Shown piece after piece: positions 43,901 through 52,900 of a DNA stretch of 64,000 nucleotides. The notes under the pieces were generated by a model, which worked only from the letters and a program-made list of their open reading frames with translations, had not been told where the DNA came from and did not search any database. The stretch comes from Brachynemurus nebulosus. Its lineage: Eukaryota; Arthropoda; Insecta; Neuroptera; Myrmeleontidae. The stretch's first letter is position 1. Each line of letters starts with the position of its first letter. The stretch covers positions 1,984,001 through 2,048,000 of the forward strand of contig JAPWDM010000023.1 of assembly GCA_035578155.1 (NCBI GenBank), written 5' to 3'. The translations under genes and the position numbers were made by a program.

Positions 43901-46900
43901 TCCTATTTTTTTTTTACTGCTTGCATTTTACCGCCATATTTGTTATTTTAAACATACTGTTTATATTTTTATACCGACCAAAACTGTCATTTTCTACTCA
44001 CCATTTAAATCATAGCCTTATTATTTATATAACTTTTTGTTTTGTGCAGGATCTCGTAATGGAAGTAAAGATCCGTACATTTCAAAAGGACCTAGTATGG
44101 AACGTTATAAATCGTATGAAGGTAATTTTATATTACAATCCGGGAAAAAACTTTTAAACTTTTTCAAAAACCTGTTTCTTTTAAGATGGTCGGGGATCAC
44201 GTAGCGGAAGTCAGGCTAGATCTCGCGATGGATCTCAAGCGCGTCAACAACCACCAGCACCCATGATGGGTGGTCATCAGCCGCCAGTGTCGTCTCTGTC
44301 GTCCTCCCGAACACAATTACAACCGGCCAAACAGCTCACCGACGAGGAATTCGAAAATCATTCACATAGTATATTAAATGATTATCTAATTGAAAAGTCA
44401 GTGACCGCGTGCGAATCCGAAATCCGTCGATTACTTCCGTTGGACTCGCTTGGCAAATTTGTTAATGTTTGTTACACGTACACGTTGGAGAAAACGTCAA
44501 ACAATCGAATAGCCACCGGCAAATTAATCACGCAACTCTATCAAAGTGGACTGCTCGATCAAAAGACTGTATGCGAAGGTTTACAAGGTGTGCTCGACAT
44601 TGTCGACGATCTTATTATTGATATTCCCAAAATTTGGGACTACTTATCGGAATTAATAGGTACGTAATATAAACAACAGTAAAATCAAGATACCGATGTT
44701 TCAAGTCAAAAAAAAAAAAAAACAGGACCGCACAGTGGTCCAATTTCCAAAAAAAGCGGACAAAAATCAAAAATTAGTTTGAGTAAAACAAATGTTATAT
44801 AAGCGTTTTCACGGTCGCTGATTATGAATTTGATACTATTATTTTAAAAATTCAAAATGGCGGGCAAAAATAAAAAATTAGTGTTATTGAAACAAAAAAT
44901 GGTATATAAAGATTTTCAAAGGTTTCTGATTATGAATCTGATATTATTATTTCAAAAATTCAAAATGGCGGGCAAAAATAAAAAATTAGTTTTATTGAAA
45001 CAAAAACTGATATGTAAAGATTTTCAAAGGTCGCTGATTATGAATTTGAAGTGAGACGAGAAAGAACTGAAATTGGTGTAAAAAACGAAGGGGCAAATTA
45101 GAGCAGGAATTTTGTTTTTTAAAATAATCTACATACTTCATACTTTGTTGCAAAAAAAGCAAACCATCCAACTCGATCAAACTCATAACTATTTTTTATA
45201 AATTAACACATTAACAATGCAATATTTCTCTGTAATAAGTACACCCTGTAGAAATATTAAATTTCCCTTTACCACATATCCATAATGATTACTCACCTTC
45301 ATTTTCAACTTCCATCACTTTTGGTTTGACTAGAAGATGCGTATGAGACCGGCGTTCAGTTAGCTGTGTTTGACCTTCCCTTATTTGGTAATGCAGACGG
45401 TACAATGGACTGTCGGTTTGCACCGAGGTGCAGTGGTGTCTCCCTTACAGTAATACGGGGTAATAAGTTCAAAATTACAAACTTCACTTTTCTCATTATT
45501 GTCCGCTTTTTTTGGAAATTGTACCAATGCGGACCGTTAGATATTAAGTGTCTTGTTGCCCTCATCGCTTACTTTTAATTGATGTAGACATATGCGCACA
45601 CTAATTAAAAACTGCGCGGGAATGAGCCATTTTCTCAAAATATGTAGCAATTTGTCACCAGGGCGGCCACACAGGTAATTGGGATTACATCTCTATGATC
45701 GAAATTATTAATTTAACCAAATTTAACCAACCAAAAATCATTTTCTGTTAATTCCACTTTAGCAACGAAATTTCCAAATTCGGTTACCTAGAAATATTTT
45801 TTATTTTTTAGAAATTAATATTCCAACTATAGAGATATACTTTCGAATAACCCGTGTCGCCGCCTGGTGTTAAACAATTTTCTTATGCGGTTACATAGCA
45901 ATTTTTAAATTAAAATTTCAATCATAGAGATGTAGTCCCAACGTACCTGTGTCGCCGCCCTGGTGTCAGACTGTTACATATTTTGAGAAAATGGCTCATT
46001 CGCCAATTCGCGCACAGTTTTTAATTAGTGTGCGCATGTGCCTACATCATTTAAAAGTAAGTGATGAGGACAAAGAATACACTCAATTTGTGTCTTTCTA
46101 AAATGCTATACGCCTGCGCATTGTATCTAAGGTATTTATGGGTAATAACCTCCACTAAAATTTATAATTATACTGTAGTTTTAGCTTCCCTTGGTAACAG
46201 ATTAACAGGAACAGGATTTTACACAACAGGGAAGCTAGCCCCCCCCCCCCCCCCCAAAAAAAAAAAATCCAGTTCGATACAGGAAATCCGATATCAAATT
46301 CCACTCACAATAACAATTATTAAGAATTGCTATTTTCACGCAAATTACATTTTCAAAAAAAAAAAAAAAAAAAAAATTCTAAAGTAATTGTCCCACCATG
46401 TAAGGTGCTTACGGGTAATAACACCCACTGTATTTCCGTTCTAAATGACCTCATATATATGGGTGACGCAAATTTTCACTCGCGCCTCTGGTGGTGAAAA
46501 CAGAACCTGTATCAAGTCAAAACATGTACATCATATATTTCTAACTGGTAATATAAAATCTAGTAGTTCGTACATAAATAATTCATATAATACCTATATT
46601 TCTATCGCCGATTAAACATATACGTATATGTTTTACTTGATACAGTTTCTGATTTTACTACCGGCGGTGCCCGCATAATTTTTGGACCCTCAGTACCAAA
46701 ATATCTAAGAGGGAGCAATAGTGGTGGGATAGAAAGAGTGATACGAACAGGAATAGTGTGAAAAAAATCAAAAACTTGTTTGAAAATGGTTATATTGATC
46801 GAAACATGTTCCAGAATTTTTTTAAATAAGAATTGGGTTTTTTTTGGTAAACTGTTCCATATATTTTGTGTTTTCTACGTCAAATTGTTCGCTGAGTGGG

Positions 46901-49900
46901 CTTTATTACCCATGGATTGGACTTTGACTATCGAAATTCTTAATGGCGAATTTATAAAAAGTAATTTTTTTTTTAGTTCCTCTGCTGGCGGAGGGAGTTT
47001 TAACATTTAAAACTTTAAAAGAAACTGCATTTGCATCTCCAAATTTTGTTCAACAAGAGAACACGGACGATTATCCTGGAAAAAATCCAGGCAAATTATT
47101 TATTCACATATTTAATTTATTAAATGCGGAAAAGGGGCCTAGTTTTGTTCGACAGTTATGGATGGAGTCCGGTTTACAATTTAGTGATATAATACCAAGT
47201 AAACAAGTTGCCAGCTTCATTCAAGATCATGTAAGGATTCCTGTGCCCCCATGTAATAATTTTGCAATTTTTTAAAAATGAATTTTTGTTTTGTGTTTTA
47301 GCATTTGGAGTATTTAACTGGCGGTCAACTTGCACCAGCAAGCAATAACGTAAAACTTACATTTGACCAGATACGTGGTAAATTATTAGAATTCTTCAGG
47401 AATGATGTGTCGTTCAATCATATCACCGAATGGATATCGGTAATGAATTTCACACAGTCAATTTCGAAATTTCATATTTTAATTTGTGATTTAATTGTTC
47501 CAGACAAATATTGGCGAGGAAGGTGTGAAAGAGAAGGAGTTTATTCGCGCATTGGTTACGGCCGTCTGTGAACACTCCATTCAAAAAATGAAATTGAATG
47601 AGGATATTTTCAAGAAACATTTCAATTTGTTATTCCGGTATATTGATAATAAACCGGATCGAGAAATGCAGTGCTTGTATGCTTTACAAGCGTATATTCA
47701 TAAGTTAGAGCATCCTCCAGGTATTTACATGTTTATTTTTTAATGTTTTTGATGTAAATTTAAAAGGATCAGCGAAGTGACCGAGCGTGCTTAGGTCCTG
47801 ACACTTTCGATTGGTAGGTCGAAGGTTCGAATTCCACGACTGTGTATGCTCGTGAGGGTTTTCTACAGTTTCCCTTCCAAATTCCAGATGAATATCGGCA
47901 TAGTTCCTTTAAAGAAGTCGGCTGGAGACGCACACCGTCCAAATCCTAGTCCCCCATCACTTTCCTTGGCCTCCACTCGCATCATAAATGTATAACGTAA
48001 AAAAAAGTATTGTAATAAGTATTGAAGTATTAATAAAGATACAAATAATGATGTGGGTGGTGTCTGTTATAGGCGAAAAAGTCTCAAAATCAGACGTTAA
48101 ACTATATTATTATTATAATTATTATGTAAATTTAAAAGGGATATTATTTTGAGGTGTGTTTAAATAGTATATTGTACAATAAGTGGGAAAAGAGGCTTAT
48201 TTCTCACGAATATGAGTTGGTTGCGCGAGCCCGCAGGGCGAGTGCAACAATTCATATGAGTGAGAAATAAGCTTTTCCCACGTATTTTACACTATACTTT
48301 TTCTATGAGCACATTCTTTCTCGTAAAAGTTAACATAAATAATTAAAATAAAATTTAAATAAGTAGTAAAAATTTTTTAAATTTATAATGTCAATCATAA
48401 GATGTTCAAATTTTTGCAAAAGCATACTTTGAAACTATGGAAACAATAATAAATAATCAACTTACATATGTATATTTTTAGTATTAATTATGTAGATTAT
48501 AAAATGTTAAATCAAAGACAGAGCCTACTTTTTTATTATATTAAGCCGTGGGAAATAATTTCCCACTGTATTTCCGTACAGTGTGGGTAATTGTTAATTT
48601 TTACATATAGTTAGCCGTGCGCAAAATGTTACTTTTAATAATAGGAGTAGAAAAACTTTATTTTTTAGGTATCAATATTATTTTTACATTTTTAAGGGGA
48701 GTTCTTATTTTTCGACCAAAAAACGGCAATTTTCAATAATTTTTTTCTCAATGATTGACCAACATTTAGCTATAAGTTAATTACTTTTCGAAATATCAGT
48801 GTTAGCACATCAAAAAAATCATTTGACGAAAACCCTGCACGCGTAACGGAATCGTCCCTTTTTCTTAGTTTGTTTATTTTTACGTTTTCCATTAAAAATA
48901 TGAAAAAAAGAAAAATCGATTTTTTGAAAGCAAAAAAAATTGGAACTCTTCATTATAAGTTAAAACTCATCACCAAACTATAAAATCCCAAAATCCACCA
49001 AGGGTGAATTGTCCTTTTTTTACAAAAAAAAAAAAATGATATAATTGTTGGCTAAATGTTTGGGTATTAGGTAAAAATTGCTCAGTGTTTAGTTTTGTAT
49101 ATTTGATATAATGTAAACTGATCATCAGTTCGTATTTTCTAAAGTGTGTCCAGTCTTGAACTAAAGTAAAAATTTTTGAAAGCTTGGGTTCCTCCGTGAA
49201 AAAGGCAGCGGCGACGGGCATTCTCCTTCATGGCTTTCTTCGTAAATTGACCAACGTTTTTCTGCATCCTTCATGGAGTTTGCACCATTTCGACTTGTAT
49301 TCTACTAATTTATTTTAATATCATTTTTTTATTCGATGAACACAGACACAGTTTCGACGCGCAACTTAAAGCACCTCCTCTTTCCGGAATGTCGTTAATC
49401 GACTGACAGAACTTATTTTTTTTTAATGATGAATTAATATTTAAAAATGAAAGTAGTGGACTGAATTCAGTTTGAAGAGAATACATAATCTGATATCAAA
49501 AATATTACATAATTGTCAAATATCTTCTTTCTTTTTTGAATAAAGAAATTTAAAAATGCTTTTTTTCAGGGGTTTTACGTCAAATTTGTCATGATTTATG
49601 GGATGGTAATGTATTATCATTAGAAAGTTTCTTACAATGGGAGGCATGTAAAGATCCAGCTGAACAAGAAGGCAAAGGTATGTAAAATTTGATTTAAATT
49701 TGAACAAATTTTGCGTTGTCCGTCTCACACTTGACGAATTATGATAGACATATCGAAAGTAAAAGGGTTCCGTAGACTCTTCAAACGGTGGTTTGAAATT
49801 TCTATTAAGATTTTTTTGTTCAAAATTACCACTAAATGAGACTGTTGTGTTATATTGTGTTATACCTGATGATGAGTTAATTATTCGAAAACTGGCTCGT

Positions 49901-52900
49901 AACCAAACAGTCTAATTTAATGAAAAGTGACAAAGAAAATTATTCTTATATTTTTTATTCAGTTTTTCATGATCTATTACCATGATTTACGTATTACTTA
50001 CCACTTGGTACTTAAAAATAGTGTATATTGTGCAATAAGTGCAGGAAGTTGTTGATTACTGACGAGAGTGAAGTTTGGCACACGATCGAAGTGAGTGCGC
50101 TCATTTGCACGAATGGGCAATCGACATTCTTGCACGAGCTGCACATAATATTTTCTATTACGAGTTGCACATACATTTTTATTATTACTATTTTTTATTA
50201 CTTTTTAAAATAATTTTTCGGTGTTTGTTTTTTAAGTTAATGAGTCATTTTCTCAAAATATGCATCAATCTGTTACCAGGGCGGCGATACAGGTATTTGG
50301 GATTACATCTCTATGATCGAGATGTTACTTTAACCAGTCAAAAATCATCTTCTGTTAATTTCACTTTAGCAACGAAATTTTCCAATTCGGTTACCTAGGA
50401 ATATTGTTTATTTTTTAGAAATTAATATTCCAACTATAGAGATATAGTTTCGAATAACCCGTGTCGCCGCCCTGGTGTTAAACAATTTTTAAATTAAAAT
50501 ATAGAGATATAGTCCCAACCACTGAGCACTGAATTGAACATATTAACATACTAGCCGTATGCCCGATGGGATTTCCCATCGGCAACATCTTTTTATTAGG
50601 TACTCACTTTCTGCTCACTTTTAATGTTTTTCAAAAGCCTAAATCAATATCCACGTTTCTAACTTCAAAAATGATGAACTTCCCATACGAACTTTCATTT
50701 TCTGTTTTAACCCGTTAGGGAATATATTTCCAGAAACAACTGACATTTATTTATAAATAGAAGCCTAAACGCCAATTTTCATAATTCCTGTGCTAAATTT
50801 TGTCCTTCTAAACCCAACAGTTTAGGCTGTGCGTTGTCTATCAGTCAGTGTATAAAATATTATTTATTTGAATAGTCATAGTAACATATTTTTATATATC
50901 TAACTTCAAAAATGATGAATTTCCATAAAAATTTTCATTCCCTATTTAACCCACTTAGGGGGCGAATTTTCAAAAATCCTTCCTTAGTGTTCACCTACGT
51001 TACATAGGGAACTCCTGTGCAAAATTTCATTCTTCTAAACCCAACGGTTTAGGCTTTGCGTTGTCTGTCAGTCAGTGTTAGAAATTTATTAAGTAGACTA
51101 TTTATTGTAATAGCCATAGTAACATATTTTTATACGTATACCACTAACTTCAAAAATTACGAATTTGCATACAAATTTTCATCCCTTATTAAACCCACTT
51201 AGGGGACGAATTTTCAAAAACCCTTTCTTAGTGCTCACCTACGTTACATAGGGAACTCCTATACAAAATTTCATTCTTCTAAACCCAACGGTTTAGGCTG
51301 TGCGTTGTCTGTCAGTCAGTCAGTGTTAGAAATTTATTAAATAGATGTTTGCTAGTAGTGGTGGAGAACTATCGATAGCACTATCGATAACTATCGATAG
51401 TTTTTTCAGTCATCTCGTTTACTTATAAATACTACAAAGATAATAAAATTTATAGCCAGAGATATAAAAACAACCATTTTAAGGGAATTTCAGGCGACCT
51501 TTTTTTTCTGGTTCACCGGCTATCCAAATTCAAAAAACTTGAGCATCAAAAACTATCGATAACTATCGATAGTCGGACTATCGATAGTCGGGACTATCGA
51601 TAGTTCTCCATCACTATTTGCTAGAGATACCACAGGCATTAAATTTTGAAGCATGACTTCATTTTAGTAAGCCCAACTTGTAACCACGAATACTTGTTTA
51701 TAAGTATTAGATAAACCATTAAATTAATGGTTTGACCTCCATTAAAGTAATCCCATCAGTCAATTTTTTTGGTAACATCAGTCAATTTTTTTGCTTCAAT
51801 TTCTTAGGCTGCGGTTACATTGGATACGAATTCGTACGAAATTCATTCGTACGACTGTGTGGTTACATTGGATACGGAATCGTAATACGAGTTCGTATTT
51901 AAATTTAAACTGAAAACCGTTAATACATATTGCATGATATCAAACAATGGATCCAGCTACCGAATCTTATTTATTAGAAACATCGTTTTCAAAATTTCTA
52001 ATTATAGAAAACAATTCTGGGTAAACGATTATTATTCATGTAGAACAAAAAAGCTGAGTTCTGGAATTGCTTTGAAGAAATTTTTCAAGACGAACAGAAA
52101 TTTTTAGAGTACTTGAACATGTCACAAGTCACATTCAATTATATTTTAAAATATACTGAATTTCAGCTTCAATATTTAGTTAATTATTCATTACACATAC
52201 TTAAAATGTTTTTGTTAGGTTAGGTTAGTTTTGTTATATCGTAATATATTTAATTAAAAAATTATCTAAACATTTCCTCTGCCACCTCATTCCACAATTT
52301 TTTATTTAACTTTCTATTATGACAGTATTTATGTTTTTGATCCCTTAAAGACCACCTTTGTTCAAGAAAAATGATTATTTTTTCTAAATCCATAATTTTT
52401 TTCGTACGAATTGGCATCAAAAAACAAAATATTTTGGTCGTATCAAAAAGTCGTACGAGCTCGTACGAAAGAGTCATAAGCAGTGTAACCACGCATGTCT
52501 AAATGTATGCATTTGTTTAATTCGTATTAACTCGGATAAACTCGTACGAATTCGTACCAATAAATTTTCGGATGAATTCGTATGCAGTGTAACCGTTACC
52601 TTAATGTATTTGTAATAAACAGCATTCTCTCTAGTCGATTCTCTCCTCAATGGTCCCAACTTACCTGTGTCGCCGCCCTGGTGTCAGACAGTTACATATT
52701 TTGAGAAAATGGCTCATTGTTTAAATTACTTTGTTAGTGATTCTATAGAAATAATGATTAATGATATTTATTAAATGAAAAATCAAGAGATGGCTTTGCG
52801 TGTTAAATTTTGGTGTTTTATTTTCAATTTGTGTGCGGCAAGTGTGATTTGCGCACGCAAAAGAGCAACTGAAATACGCTTAAGCCATTTGGTAACAATA

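Larger units (their letters stand above)
50520..52652. mobile_element. hAT-like element X, copy 2, carrying three insertions
   Basis: Ends CACTGAGCACTGAATTGAAC and CGATTCTCTCCTCAATG, inverted; 8-bp flank GTCCCAAC on both sides. Reads in the opposite direction to copy 1. Interrupted at three places (about 50552-51344, 51356-51616, 51807-52600). Confidence 0.88.
50240..52717. mobile_element. foldback element F, copy 2, split by nested insertions
   Basis: Outer parts 50240-50519 and 52653-52717 match copy 1 (ATGAGTCATTTTCTCAAAAT at the left, mirrored at the right; GTGTCGCCGCCCTGGTGT). Between them lies element X copy 2, bracketed by the 8-bp duplication GTCCCAAC (50512-50519, 52653-52660). Copy 1 of F has only one GTCCCAAC at this point. 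Confidence 0.88.

Noticed and set aside
44857..45054. Repetitive 65-codon frame
   Set aside because: By-product of the 108-bp tandem repeat; inside an intron, no splice or start support.
47768..47840. tRNA gene
   Set aside because: B-box present, but followed by a SINE body and (ATT)n tail; no acceptor pairing.
50552..51344. CRISPR-like array
   Set aside because: The three modules of about 235 bp are diverged along their whole length; no short repeat-spacer pattern, and the DNA is eukaryotic.
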